Shown here: positions 17,370 to 36,800 of the stretch, one piece after another
Layout of the letters: each line of letters opens with the position of its first letter
How positions within the stretch are numbered: position 1 is the stretch's first letter
Assembly (NCBI RefSeq): GCF_964340395.1
Contig: NC_135570.1
Location: 12,229,822-12,293,821 of the forward strand
Reading direction: 5' to 3'
Origin: Glandiceps talaboti
Taxonomy: Eukaryota; Hemichordata; Enteropneusta; Spengelidae
DNA: 64,000 nucleotides
Made by a program: the position numbers and the translations under genes
Notes under the pieces: generated by a model
The model's database searches: none
The model's input: only the letters and a program-made list of their open reading frames with translations
Told to the model about the DNA's origin: nothing

Positions 17370-17530
17370 TACAGAAGACTGCCACCACAGTTGAAACTTG
17401 GCACAGGAGACTGCCACCACAGTTGAAATTTTGCACAGGAGACTGCCACCATAGTTGAAACTTGGCACAGAATATTGCTGCCACAGGTGAAACTCGACAG
17501 AGATACCGTCACCACTGTTGAAACTTTACA
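17370..17530. repeat. 32-bp tandem repeat
   Basis: About five copies of GACTGCCACCACAGTTGAAA followed by CTTGGCACAGGA. The minus-strand frames through it are artefacts. Confidence 0.8.
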
Positions 17531-17679
17531 GATACTGTGGAGCAGCCGATTCTTTTGGTGCCTGAGAAATGTAATATCATATATTTTGGTTTTGGTTGCT
17601 TAGCTGAATCAGTGTTTCTGATTTGGGACAGGTTTTGGATAAAAATAAAAAAAATCTACAATTTTCAAACAAGAACATG

Positions 17680-17830
17680 TGTATCATTGTTTGATAGTAT
17701 GTGAGATGATTATTTATGAGTGATCTACTGGAAATGATACCACTTCAATAGATATTGCCAAAATGCATACAAGTATGCACTACTAATTTATATACATATA
17801 ACACCAAAGTCCATTCTTACCGTTCAGAAG
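17680..17830 (+). repeat. dispersed repeat family C, copy 1 (left part)
   Basis: Aligned with 19530-19680 over TCATTGTTTG, TAGTATGTGAGATGA, AGATATTGCCAAA, GCATACA, TTACTAAT-like and CCAAA(G/A)TCCAT. The right half of this copy appears at 19040-19215, as though the intervening 1.2 kb had been inserted. Confidence 0.5.
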
Positions 17831-17937
17831 TACTTAACAAAGCTATAAATATTGAAAGTATAATGCTTACAGAACAGAAAACTGACTGCTGATAGGGGAA
17901 ACACATGTACAGTAACTTAAATTCTTCAACCCGAGTA

Positions 17938-18028
17938 TAGTGTGTGTGTGTGTGTGTGCATGCATGCATGCATATGTATGTATGTATGTATGTGTGTGTG
18001 TGTGTGTGTGTATATATGTATGTATGTA

Positions 18029-18059
<31 letters not shown>

Positions 18060-18083
18060 ATGCATGTATGCAAGCATGTATGT
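17938..18083. repeat. compound TG / TGCA / TGTA microsatellite
   Basis: Alternating (TG)n, (CATG)n and (TATG)n blocks. Several reading frames on both strands run through it and none is a gene. Confidence 0.97.
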
Positions 18084-18722
18084 TTATCAACCATATACTA
18101 TCGCGACTCCTTTCCATCACACCAAACTCCCAATATACAAATATTGCAAACTATGAAATTTATCATGAACAAAATATATACATTATTGTATCAATTTATT
18201 CAATGCAGTCATGACAAACTCCAATAATTACACAAAATATGAAATAACATCTAATTATAATACTAGTATATAATTCTTTGTTTCAAATAAACCATGTTTG
18301 ATATAATTTTCTGTGTTTATTCTTCTCAGTTCATCTGAGTGTGGATATAGTATGCTGTAGGTATACATTAACAATGACATATATATATTAATATTCAAAT
18401 TAAGATGTCTCTCAAAATAATTTTGGTATTTTAAATATTGATAATATCAAACATTTTTTGGTAACTTCTTGGAAACAATGGTACATGGATCAGTTTCAAT
18501 ATATACTTAGTTTCATTCAAGACACTATATCACAGCATATATACAAAAGTGATACGCTTTAAAAAAAAAAATCCAGTCTGTACTCTTATATTCCAGTTTA
18601 TTGAAAAGATAACAAACATATAGTGTGGCAAATAAGGGTATTATTTGGTTTATACTCTCTGATTCAACCATTTCAGTTAAAATTTGATACATAATTCAAC
18701 AGAATCAACCTGATACTGTAAC

Positions 18723-18870
18723 AGTTAGGTGTATTTTTCAACAGATTCTACCCTTTCCAGTAATGTTAGGTGTATTTTTCAAAAGAATCCATCCTTTCCA
18801 GTAAAAGTTAGGTGTATTTTTTCAAAGGAATCAACCCTTTCCCGTAAAAGTTAGGTGTATTTTTCAACAG
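18723..18870 (+). repeat. ~48-bp tandem repeat carrying splice-acceptor-like ends
   Basis: Four units each contain GTTAGGTGTATTTTTCAA(C/A)AG or a close variant and ACCCTTTCCAGTAA. The last unit ends in TTTTTCAACAG directly at the candidate exon at 18871, so the acceptor of that exon appears to come from the repeat. Confidence 0.7.
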
Positions 18871-19100
18871 GCAAAAAATAGTGAAAGCTTACCAGCTACT
18901 GACTGGGACGACAGAAAGGTAATTCTAAATACTTGACATCACAAATTTTAAAATTGTCCTTTGCACGAAGTAAAGGAAATACAACAAGGTGTATAAGACA
19001 GTGAGTTTAGTATTTCTTACTAATACTGTGCCTCTCTTTGCAGTGATGACTTGACAATGATGATGTTCGTGGGGACTTTATGTTCGTTATAAAATAAAGT
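18871..19100 (+). CDS. candidate last exons of a plus-strand transcript, possibly a third TGN38-like tail
   Basis: Exon 18871-18918 (48 bases, TTTTTCAACAG acceptor, GTAATT donor) encodes AKNSESLPATDWDDRK in phase 0. It joins an acceptor at 19043 (CTCTCTTTGCAG) whose first codon is TGA (19044-19046). A poly(A) signal AATAAA lies at 19093-19098. Phase 0 matches the transmembrane exon of the TGN38-like gene, so skipping tails A and B would give a short acidic tail without YxxPhi; joining through the weak donor in tail B would give YQRLEQT followed by this tail. It may also belong to another gene or be non-functional, since the terminal exon lies in repeat family C. Confidence 0.35.
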
Positions 19101-19215
19101 TGTATAATATACAACTCCATCTCAAGCTCATTATTTTGACATACATACATACACTTCAATTCACAATGAAACTAAGTCACAGTGGTTGGTTGTCAGGGGC
19201 AACATGCTATTAAGT
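19040..19215 (+). repeat. dispersed repeat family C, copy 1 (right part)
   Basis: Aligned with 19685-19820: TGATGACTTGA, TATACAAC, CTTATTTT-like, and a final GGTTGGTTGTCAGGGGCAAC-like match (ATTGGTTGTCAGGGGCAACATG in the other copy). Confidence 0.5.
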
Positions 19216-19266
19216 GGCATGTTTAGCAATAGAACTTCATGTTTCTTACAAGGATGACGTTAATTG

Positions 19267-24639
<5,373 letters not shown>

Positions 24640-25269
24640 GGTGGTTGTATGCTGAAACAAGATCAATGTCAGAAAGTCAGCTATCAGAGCTGACAACATG
24701 AACCAATACAGATGCTGATCAATGTCAGAAAGTCAGCTATCACAGAGCTGACAACATGTACAAACAATGCTACTGGTACCTGGTTTGCTAAAATTATAAC
24801 AAATTGATATTCAAACTTGACTCTGGTGAATATTTGCATTGTACAAACCTGCAGGTTGTTCTACATCACCACAATGCAATGCTAATATTTCCCTGATCGA
24901 GTAGGGTCAATAGCTCATTTCCATGCAGCCGTCATTTGTGTGTGTGTGGGGTGGGGGGAGGGGGTGGGTCAATTTCCATGGTTACAGATGCAGAATAAAG
25001 TAGTTTTCCCATGTCTGTGTTTAGACACATGGTCTAGTTTATAAGATGATTGACTGAGGAAAAGAGAAGAATTTTTCATACAACAATAATAACATTGGAA
25101 CGAAGTGCTCAGACACAGCTGGGATGATTATGTAACACATTGGATGGCAGGGTGCTCATTGCAAATCTGTACATACTATCTATTTATGTATAATGGCGAA
25201 ACAGATCCATGTACACCTAAACGACACTACACTACGTTGGTATAAAATAAACAGACGACTCTTACTTAC

Positions 25270-25360
25270 TGTTGATCTAAGCTAGGCGTGCACTGGTACT
25301 TTGCTTGCAGTTGGTTCACTGACTTAGTGTTCTCGATTCTGTTTCAACTCTTCCAACATG
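25270..25360 (-). promoter_or_regulatory. RNLS: probable RNLS 5' UTR exon and promoter side
   Basis: A strong minus-strand donor (ACA followed by GTAAGTAAG) ends at 25270, and the first coding RNLS exon begins only 12 bases before its ATG. A non-coding first exon ending here is therefore likely. Its 5' end is estimated; no TATA box was seen. Confidence 0.4.
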
Positions 25361-25874
25361 TGACCTGCATCTGACCTCAAGTTTAGTAGAGAAAGCCTTT
25401 TGATTGGCTCATCGCCCAGTGCATACAGCTAATCAAGTATTTTTCTTTTTCTTGTTTTCTTATTTACTTTGTTCATTTTAACGGAAAAACGACACATTTA
25501 TCTATAATTATAGCCTAGAATGTTACAGCAATAAATATATTAATATCGGACAAAAATAGAATATTAATAAATTATATTTTGAGAGCCAGATCTGTCAAAA
25601 AATGAGTCAACTCAAATTTTCAATTGATTGAATAATAATATTGCGAAAAATAAACACATTTCACCTAAAACGAGAATCCGACACCAAAATTTTATGAACT
25701 TTTTTTACGGCTCGGTAATAAAAATGACCTTTGCACCTAACAATATTACGCCCTCTTGCGCACTACTGTGCTGCGCATGTATGAAAACATCGATGAGATA
25801 TCAACCGTGTGATGATGATGACGATGCTTTGGTAGCACCGGTTTACGAATGAGATTTGGGGACATCTTTCCAAG
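25361..25874. promoter_or_regulatory. shared head-to-head promoter region of RNLS and AP1AR
   Basis: About 0.5 kb separates the presumed RNLS 5' end from the AP1AR start codon, with no other gene between. It fits a bidirectional promoter. Transcription start sites were not determined. Confidence 0.4.
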
Positions 25875-27867
25875 ATGGGGAATCTTTGCAATTCATGTTT
25901 TAATACCTTTAAACCAAGGTAAGTTGATGTGGTAGTGTTAGTTCCGAAAAGCTCTGCTATCGGCGTTCTTGACCGCCAAGCGCTAGCGGAAGTTACGCCG
26001 GCGATAGTAACGTTACGTACGGAGGTTACAATGATGTACATTGATAATCGTAATAGATTGTGTACGTGGAATTTTTCTTCGATTTGTATTGATTACAAAC
26101 TGTTACAGGCGGTTTCCCTCGTGGCTAGTTCACTACTGTGGTTACTTATTCTTCATATTGCTATGAACGTGGCGTTTAAATATGGGTTCGACAACATACA
26201 GAACTTTGGTCCAGTGATCATGAATGTATTATTACGGTGAGATTTGACATTCATTGTCAATCCAGATTTGGCAATACCAATAAATTGGGCATATATGCTA
26301 TGTGATTCAGCTAATGACACGTTTGTTCACTCCTCATATGTCATTCGTTGTCAAATTAGCAATTGACCCCCCTCCCTCACGGTTACAAAGTCCAAATATT
26401 TATTTTAAATATTATTTATTAATAATTATTTATTGACTTTAAAATTTATGAACATAAAAAGGTAGTCTAGAATCTCAGTGTGTACTATTCTAATTTTATA
26501 TACACACTGACATTCAGGGAAACTAACAGTATACCCAGTATATAACAAACAGTAACTAACAGTATACCCAGTATATAACTAACAGTAACTAACTATACCC
26601 AGTAAATAACAAACAGTAACTAACAGTATACCCAGTGTATAACTAACAGTAACTAACAGTATACCCAGTGTGTGACTAACAGTAACTAACAGTATACCCA
26701 GTATATAACAAACAGGAACTAACAGTATACCCAGTGTATAACTAACAGTAACTAACAGTATACCCAGTGTATAACTAACAGTAACTAACAGTATACCCAG
26801 TATATAACTAATGTTCAGTATACCCAGTATATAACACACAGTAACTAACAGTATACCCAGTATATAACAAACAGTAACTAACAGTATACCCAGTATATAA
26901 CAAACAGTAACTAATGTAAACCAAGTATATAACAAACAGTTTTTTCATATCTCATATGTTGCACTCTCAAATGACAACAGTCAAAATCCAGTCACATACC
27001 CTCCACATGTCGTGCATTACGTTGTCAGGATGTCAATCCTGTATAGTGTACACATTACCATCAATGACTCTAGGAGGGCTCAAGATTTGCTCTAGTCAGT
27101 AGCATATATATGGCATTCTTTCTTTCCTGCTTTTCTTTATTTAGCTTCAGTTATATCTGTCATGTAGTCTGCACTCACAGGTGATTAATACCTGTAAATG
27201 TTGACCACAAAACAAATACTAGTATACAAAAGTAGTTTGCCTTCTAAGCCAATTTGACACGCACAGAATTTCTAGTGACACACCAAAATAAAGTGGTCCC
27301 CTATCTCTTACTATGTGGTGACTCACAAGAAATGCCAATTTTTCTCATTGTGACTTACAACAACAAAATTTGACTATCATTAGAGGGCACACTGTACAAA
27401 GGTGTATAAAGATTGTACAAGGTATAAAACTAAAATACAATTACAAATATGATGCAAAATCACAGAAAAAAAGTGGAAACCTTATAACAACATTTATAGA
27501 TGCCAATATTCTCACAAAAACAGATTGAGATGCAAGTACAGGGATTTCAGAATATAAGCCATGTCCCCACCTGCATTGATTAATTTGAAACCGATTCAAG
27601 CTGAATCAATGAAGGTGATGTGGTCAAGTGATTGAATGAAGTAGGAACATTGAACTGTATTCAGTACAGGTTTTTTTTTTTTTTTAATGAAAACATTTAA
27701 TAAAACATAGCAGAAAATTACAGGTACTTGGGTTTTCAATTTTTGTTTACCACAAACCAGTAATTCAATACAGAAAAATCTATTAATAGGGATTTCTGAT
27801 ACATCTGGGCATATACCCCGGTTTAAATGTAGAGATAGACAGACAGACAGAGACAGACAGACAGATG

Positions 27868-27899
<32 letters not shown>

Positions 27900-30800
27900 T
27901 GTGGTATGTAAGGGTACTAAAACATCAAACTGAGACCATGATCTGAGAGTCTCAGTTTTCAAAAAATAGCCATCTGAGACAGTCTCAGTTTGCCAGTCTC
28001 AGATGGCAAAAAAACATGTCTAGCTGAGAGTTTCGTAATAAAAGATGAACGGTTGAACTGTTTTATAACATGCTTGATATTTTTATGTGATTGGTTGATA
28101 TGATGTAGCAATGAAATCCTTAGAATTGATTGGTTGATGTCCTCTCAGCAAAAAATCCTTAGATTTGATTGGATGAGGTCATATCAGCAAGAATCCCATT
28201 GAATTGATTATTTGGTTGACATTTACATAAAATGAATTTTTCTGGGTTTGATTGACAGGAGTAGTTCCACCAGTTATTTCAGAGACAATGAAGAGGAATC
28301 ACTGACAATAGAGTTTGAAAATATGATAGACCAGGTAGGTGATTGATTATGACTTGAATTTGTCTAACTACTGTGTTTTAATTTACAGCATTTGTTCCAA
28401 GTATGTTGCGATATTAGTTTGTGACCATGGTTCCCACACCTTGATAAAAATACTACATACATAGTCAAAATCGAAATGTCGCATTTGATAGAAACATTAC
28501 ATTTATTTTTTATTTGCCATTCCAAAGTAAATACATATTACTGTCCAATAATGCTTGTATTATTAATGATTATCCATCTAATAAGAAGTATCTAATTAAT
28601 ATCACAGTTTCCAATCAGTGGAAGTGTTCCAAGGTCGGGCTTCTCATTAGCCCCGAGTATGACTCCAATAGAGGTACTATATATGTAAACACTGTGTTAT
28701 CAATGGCCTTGTCACTATCTTCCAAATACAGGTTACATATATATTGTTAGAAGAACAGATATGTTATTGGGTATACATATATGTACACACATTACACCTA
28801 GAGAGGTGTAAATTATGAGAAGGGCGCTATTGGAAATACATCACATGTGTTTCACATATTCATATCATTGGTAGCTTATATTCATTGGGTTAATCTTGAC
28901 TATGTCCCATCAAGTTCAACTACATACATGTATAAGTCATCTCTTTGTTCAGAGGACATGTAGTCAAAATCAACCCAGTGACAGTTCTAAAGCTATTGGT
29001 AAATTAACACTAATGGTAATTGCTATAGTCATGAGGGTTGATAAGGTGTATGTATGCATCACAGTACCTTTACACAATCAATCATGCTATACACATTGTT
29101 AAAGTCATTGCAAACAGTGTTATCAGATACATTCATGTACATGTATATATCTTTCATTCTCTGACCAGTGTCATAGGCATTACATACCATATGTACTTAG
29201 CTCAGAAACTGAAGTGTTTAGAACATCAGTACAGTACAGGAAATACAGAGAGGGTTAAATCTACATTCTGTACCTTGCTTCCTAAAATTGTAAAAATCAA
29301 AGAATAACTGAAATCTGTATATATTAAGTACACTTCTGTATCCTGTGTGATAACAGACCTAACTATCAAAAAAAAATATCGAAATAGATTTGATAAACTT
29401 ACAAATAATAGAATTTGTTATAATCTGTACAGAAGATTTTTACAAGAAAATAAAGTTTGAAGAATGAATATGAATTTATGCAAATTTATTTACATTATAA
29501 ATTGGATGTTTCAATATCAATAATAACAGAAACATAACAGAAATAATTATGTAAGTTTGTTACTTGTAACATGAAACAAAGATGATGACCCAACTTCAAG
29601 GTCACCTCATAATGTATATTGCTTTGAAATGTACATGTATGTAGTTGTAAGTTGCAATTGCTTGCATACTACTGGGTACTCATATTTGCTAAACTAATGT
29701 ATATGAATTATCTGTCACTTTTGCTATTCCAATTTGTAAATCAGATGCCTCTCTCCACACCAACTACCCAAATACATGTTCATACAAATGTATCTATTGT
29801 ATGCTCACCAATTTTACAAGTTAAATTTGCTTCTAAAATGCCCGCCCACGAAATAAGCTATTGCACATTTTTACACAAAAACAAACTGGTAATGACATCA
29901 GGTGATAAACATATATGCCGGTTTATCTTTACAAAGATTACAGTAAAAAAAAATGAGACGCACAATTTGTCGATCATGATTTCTTGAAGACTAAAAACAG
30001 TAATTTTTCCAACTAGAAACAACCCCCACATTTAAATCTAATAACCCAGTTGAGATTAGGATTAACATTTAGATGTGAAAAACGTTTATCTTGTTGCAGA
30101 GCTGTTAAAAAAGTTGATCTTGAAGTAAAAGATAATCTTTTAATCCTTATAGCTCTAGTGATTAGCTAACACTAAAGTGAATCCATGGGATTGAAACCAT
30201 GGCCTTTAATAAGGGACAACTTTAGTAATTAGCCCAAGTATAAATGATAGGGGAAATAACATGTGTAAAGGCTGTTAGGACTGCAAACAGAGAAATAGTT
30301 TGATTGATGTCCTTGGACCAAAAAACAATTACCTAAAATATAACAAAAGGCTGAAGTTTTAGCTGAAATGCTTTCATTCCATAGTGGTGTACATTTCCTT
30401 AAATCACCAAGTATATTTCTAACTTCAAACCTCAACCTTCAGTTGTACTTTCCCATTGTAAGTAATTACTGAAGGTTTATCCCTAAGTTTAAATTTTGAG
30501 ACTAATTCTGTCGTATAAATTTACAATCAATACGATAGGTTTATTTCTATAACATCAAATTTCAGTAAGTTATAAAATTTACGAAGGTAGATTTGTTTCA
30601 AATTTTAAATTCCAGTACTATACTAATTACTATATTATAAATCTACCATGCAGGATAATGACCCTTCAAATCAGGAATATATCACAGAAAATGAAAGATC
30701 ACATTTAATAAGCAGAAACTATGACAAAATTGTAGAAGATCAAAGAAAACTAGATGAGGAGATAGATGCCGAGGTAAGCACCATATGCATGTCATTATCG

Positions 30801-33800
30801 TACATTTTCTATTTTATCTATAACTTCACTTACCATATTGCTTGATAATGTTAATATTACTAATAATGGCATCACATTCACTTTTATCCCAACTGCTAAG
30901 GTAGTACCCATAGATTGGTGTATTTGCATACCCAGCATTTAAAAGGGACACACTGTACATCCATGTCATCACTTTTAAGTTATTATTTATTTATTACCCA
31001 TTTGTTACAGCATTGAATAAGAAGAAATATTTTACATTCTTAGTCAAAAGATTAAAGGGAGAACGGAAAATAGCAAAAGCTAGTCCAGTCTGTCTCCTAG
31101 GACACTGACAGTGTAGCATTTATGCTTTTATTTTTGTTTGTATGAAGAATTAGTTATGCCACTGAGGTAACTGTACATGCATGATTATTGTATGCATACA
31201 CGTGTTGTTTCTCGACAAATATATGCATACATAATTTTATGTAGTTTCTAGACAAGTGTATGCATATGTCACAATAATGTGTAGTTTCTTGACAAGTTTA
31301 CATGTACATTGTATGCATATGTGTAGTTTCTTGACAAGTGTGTATGTGTAGTTTCTTGACAAGTGTATGCATACACATATAGTTTCTTGACAAGTGTATT
31401 TGCATACATGTATCATGTGTAGTTTCTTGACAACAAACTGAAGCTTTCATCCCCCACCTGTGGACTTGTTCACCAGTCTGATGATCTGGGTTAAGGTCAC
31501 ATGACTCATCACTGGAACCATGTGACAAAAGAATGGAATCCCAGATGTGTGAAAGTTGAAAAGGACTCTCATCCAGGTTGAGATCAGAATTAGTAGACTT
31601 CCTGATATGAGTAAGAAAAGGGCGTTGACTGTGTGCGATAGCACATACATTGGTGAGACAGAGAATGTTTCGCAGAACACCAACATCCAAGTACCACAAA
31701 TACAGAAGTTTCTAAACATATCAATACACTATGTCCAGGTCACAAGATAAGCTGCGATGATATTAAGTACTTTGAGTGACCAACATTGATGAAAGCTTCA
31801 GTTTTTGCTTTATCTCAATTGTGTGTACATTTTGTGTCTCAAAAGTTTAAATGTTTATGCTGATACAGATTAGCTTGCATCAACATGTTTCAATAAATAC
31901 AATAGCATATCATGATACATCTGTCTGCATATGAGACAAGAAAAACACCATTGGTATCTCATCTATATTTCTTTAATTTCAGTATGATGTAGATAGAGTA
32001 TTTCACTGCATTGCACTGTAGAAATATTTCAAATGACTATTCCTATGTTATGTTAAGTATAGTCTAGTTAACACGGCCAAGAAAAAAAGAGCAGTTCTGA
32101 CCTGTGTTTTAATTTCTAAAGTACATAATGTTACATGCAGTATACATGGTTGTTTCATCAATAACTCTGTGTACAATGGTAACAGCTGTATCCAAGATAA
32201 TCCATACAGCCTTGTATGATATTTATTTTCTACATAAATTTAATGAACGCATGTTGTTATGATAATATGCTGTATTGTAGTGGCTGAGACATATTCACCC
32301 AGTCATTTTTTTCTTCAGATAATACACGTACATGCAATTTTTGGTAGCTGCGATAATATTTCATTTCATACTAGCAGCGGGTCAAAATAGAACAAGAAGT
32401 TTGACTTGTTTTCACACGCACCTATAGTAATGCATCAGTAGTGCATAAAGTAGAAGCAATGATGTCAATAGGGAACTTGCAATCCAGACTGAGCATGCTC
32501 AGACGCAAAGGACTATGGGATTATCTGTGGTTATCATAATACCTCATCTGGAGCTACCGATAAAAAACCTCCCACAATAGTCAGAGTAAATTATGAATTG
32601 ACCATTCGTGGTTGCAAACAATGTAACAGTATTGTTTACAATACCAATTTATTAGTATTTATTATCACATTTCCCATGATGCAATATTCAACATGGCAGG
32701 TTTGCAAGTTCCCTATTAGGAAATTGAACGATTGTTAATTTTATGATTGCCTAGATGGTAAAATCTATTGCAGGTACCAAGAATTAAACATGTACATGTT
32801 GTCACATCAGTGCAATCTGCTATACAATTTTAAAGCTGATATGACCTTATTGCTCTGATAAGACGATGTATGTATGATGATATTTCTTTGTGTCCAAAGA
32901 TGGCTTATCCAAATGATTTTAAAGTCAATAATTATTACTCCTGGCAAAGACCTGAAATGGCACAACCCTTTATACTTGAACTCCATGGATAATACACAAT
33001 GTGTACTACTACCAAGTGTACAGGATTACGTTTAGCATCCCCAGTACCAGAATAACACACAACAAACAGTACTAGCACCAATTCATATATACCAGTAAAT
33101 GAGTACAAGCCAGTATGTATAGCTGTAAGTCAGTCCCTCTAACCACTCAACCAGGGTACATAATAAATTCTCCGTCTGCCACTCACAGTATATCTATGTT
33201 GTACAGTTAAACAGACAAGAAGAGGTTGTCAAAGTGGAAGAGGAAGCCTACATTGCTGCAAAGAAAGAAGCTGCTAGAGTTGCCAGACAAAAGAAACGAG
33301 AAGAAGAGAAGAAAAAGGCCAATGGAAGACCTCCAGGGTGGTTAGGAGGTGATGAAAGTGAATGGGATGTGTAAGTACATATACACACAGACAATAAAGT
33401 GAAAATTGAATTTGAATTTGGTGTTTTAAAAGTGTTTAAAAGCATAGTAAAAGTGTTCAAAAGCATAGTAAAAGTGTTCGTACATGTAGATGCTGTTCAG
33501 GGGTGCATGTATACAGCAGCCCCTGGTGTATGGTAATTATTGCAGTGCTATAATCTAGATACAGTTTAGGGGTGTATGTATACTGCAGCCCCTGATGTAT
33601 GATAAATATTGCAGTGTTAAAATCTAGTTACTGTTTAGGGGTGTATACTGCAACCCCTGATTTATGGTAACTACTGCAAGCATGAATGGAGTCTTGATGA
33701 TAAAGACATCATAGTCAGTTGATAGTGATGTATAGCTAGCAAACGCTATTGTTGCCACAATCAAACTGATAACCTTTGACCTTTACCCAACATACCAGCC

Positions 33801-36800
33801 AACAAACAGTATATGTGTGAGCATACACAGGGATTGTAAACCAGGTCACAGGAATATTTCACAGTATTGGTCAAATGTTTCATTTCAGTGCTGGTGGTGA
33901 AGATGACTTTGAGATGTTTTTGGAAAATGTAAAAGCTAGATCATTGAATGTACAGACAAACAGTAAGTATGAGTAGTCATTGTTGGTTGCATAATTTATT
34001 TTGGATTTTCTTTTTGGAACTGTTTTACTAGATAAAATAACTTAATTTTAACATTTTATACCTTGCCCAGTATTGAATCAACTGTGGGTAAACATATTTG
34101 TGTAGCAGTACACAAATTGTATGGTGCATAATATCAAATGAATTGATTATTTGGTCTGCACCCAAAAATCAGTGCCCTCAGTGAATCACGATTGCACCAT
34201 ATTACTATAATACTGATAGATAACATAGACCTCTAATTAACATTGTACAGTGTCAAATTATTGGTATTTTAACAATTTTCAAAGTGATTCAAAGTGTATG
34301 TGTCCTGTTTGCACTTTGTAACTCTATGTACACCGGGATATCAGAAGTCCACTATATCTATGTGTAATAGTGATTATGATAGTCACTACACACCTGGCTA
34401 TCTAGTCTATTTCCATGTAACTCTATGTACACCTGACTATCCAGTCTATTTCCATGTAACTCTATGTACACCTGGCTATCTAGTCTCTTTCCATGTAACT
34501 CTATGTACACCTGGCTATCCAGTCTATTTCCATGTAACTCTATGTACACCTGGCTATCTAGTCTCTTTCCATGTAACTCTATGTACACCTGGCTATCCAG
34601 TCTATTTCCATGTAACTCTATATACACCTGGCTATCCAGTCTATTTCCATGTACCTCTATGTACACCTGGCTATCTAGTCTATTTCCATGTAACTCTATA
34701 TACACCTGGCTATCCAGTCTATTTCCATGTACCTCTATGTACACCTGGCTATCTAGTCTATTTCCATGTAACTCTATGTACACCTGGCTATCCAGTCTAT
34801 TTCCATGTAACTCTATGTACACCTGGCTATCCAGTCTATTTCCATGTACCTCTATGTACACCTGGCTATCCAGTCTCTTTCCATGTAACTCTATATATGC
34901 ACCTGGCTATCCAGTCTATTTCCATGTACCTCTATATACACCTGGCTATCCAGTCTATTTCCATGTAACTCTATGTACACCTGGCTATCCAGTCTATTTC
35001 CATGTCCCTCTACATACACCTGGCTATCCAGTCTATTTCCATGTAAATCTATATACTCCTGGCTATCCAGTCTATTTCCATGTAACTCTATATACACCTG
35101 GCTATCCAGTCTATTTCCATGTAACTCTATATACACCTGGCTATCCAGTCTATTTCCATGTCCCTCTATGTACACCTGGCTATCATAAGTCTATTACCAT
35201 GTACAGCTACACAAAACTGTATGATCTATTATACATACATTATGTTAACCAGCATGTTTATGTCTGTGATGATTTGATCTCATCTTCCTAAGTTATTAAA
35301 AGTTGATATTATATACACACTTGTGATCTGTCTCTGACTATCCCAGACAAACAATTAGTGTTATTTACTCTGATTTTCTGGTATCCTTTGATGTTACTTT
35401 TAGCATGACATAACTAATCCTTTCTAACAATCCTATCTTTTCCTAGCATGTTGTGTTTTTTCTTTTGTCCTTTTACTACTTTGTGCACTTTTCTTTTTGC
35501 ATGCACTGTAGACAACTATAGTAGTAGCCCAGATAGTTTCTATAGGAATATAAGTGTTGGAACGACCAGTGCCTATAGTGATGTAAGTGGACGTACAAGT
35601 CCCCTATCAACTATAGACTTGGAATGGGAACACGAACAAGGTAACCTTACATCACAGTTATCCTTGGACTGTATGGCTAGATAATGTGGTAATGGTATAA
35701 TGGATAATTTAACTTTCGTACCATTTTACCTTCATGGATAAAAAACCAATAAAACCAGTCCCATGAAAGCATCCCTAATCATATGTAATAAACTGTTTTT
35801 CGTCTCGCGGCCGATCTCACGAGATCCCGCGTAAGCCATTTCATCCTTAGCAGCCAAGTGAGGGTGGTCAAGCTGAAAGTGTCAAAAACTTTGCAACACT
35901 ATTGTTCTCAATGTCATCACACATGGCCATGGCGAAAGCATGACCGCAGTCACCGCAATGTTTGACAACCATTGTTGCTAGGCATATTTGCCTATCTTGC
36001 GATATCTGTGAAGAGACGTAAAATCCCTTATTCGCTGCTCGTATATCCAGCTATGGGAAATATTCATAGGCCTTGCATTGTGACCTGTATAACAACAATA
36101 GTAGGCTAATTAGTATTCATATATGTAAATTACATGTATTCATAATGTTCTTATATTCAAATTTATTTAAATTATAGTCAGTTCTCAGAAATGGGAAATA
36201 TTCATAGGCCTTGCATTGTGAACAGTATCAAAACAATAAGCTAATTAGTATTCATATATGTAAATGACATGTATGCATAATATTCATATATGTAAATTAC
36301 ATCTATAATTAGTACTCTTATATTCAAATTTACCGATAGTCACCTGTTATAACTGGTGCATGGACATACTAGTAGTCCTGTGATTGTGTAGTGTAAACAC
36401 ATCTGGGTCATGTAAAGTTGTTGGATAAAGGAATAATATGTTCATTATACATCACTTTGTTACAACTTTCAAACTCTAGGACTTTTACAACTTCACAATA
36501 AATACACGTTTGTTTTCTAATCTTGTAGTCATAGAAGATTCGGATGACTTCAGAGACAGTGAACTTACAGAAGCAGAGATCCTGACCATGGCAAGGAATA
36601 AGGAAGGAGTAATCAATGCTGGAGCTGAGGTCAACAGTGATTGGGAATGGGAAAACGACTTCGTTGGTGCTGAAGATGACACTGTTACCAATGGCAACAA
36701 GAGTAATTCGCCTGCCCAATTGAATGTTGGAACTGCAGTGTATTCTGGGAATGCTAATAAGGTGACAACAGAAGTTCAGATAGAGAACATCGACAGTGAA

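Larger units (their letters stand above)
14252..17660. other. non-coding stretch downstream of the TGN38-like tails
   Basis: No supported exon. It holds the family P palindrome, three CTCF-like sites (15263-15950), dispersed repeat B (16570-16730) and a 32-bp tandem repeat (17370-17530). Short frames at 14818-15520 and 15909-16202 look random. Confidence 0.45.

Noticed and set aside
34358-35291. Long frames on both strands (up to 275 residues) in AP1AR intron 5
   Set aside because: They are produced by a 39-bp minisatellite without stops. They lie inside a phase-verified intron and have no domain.
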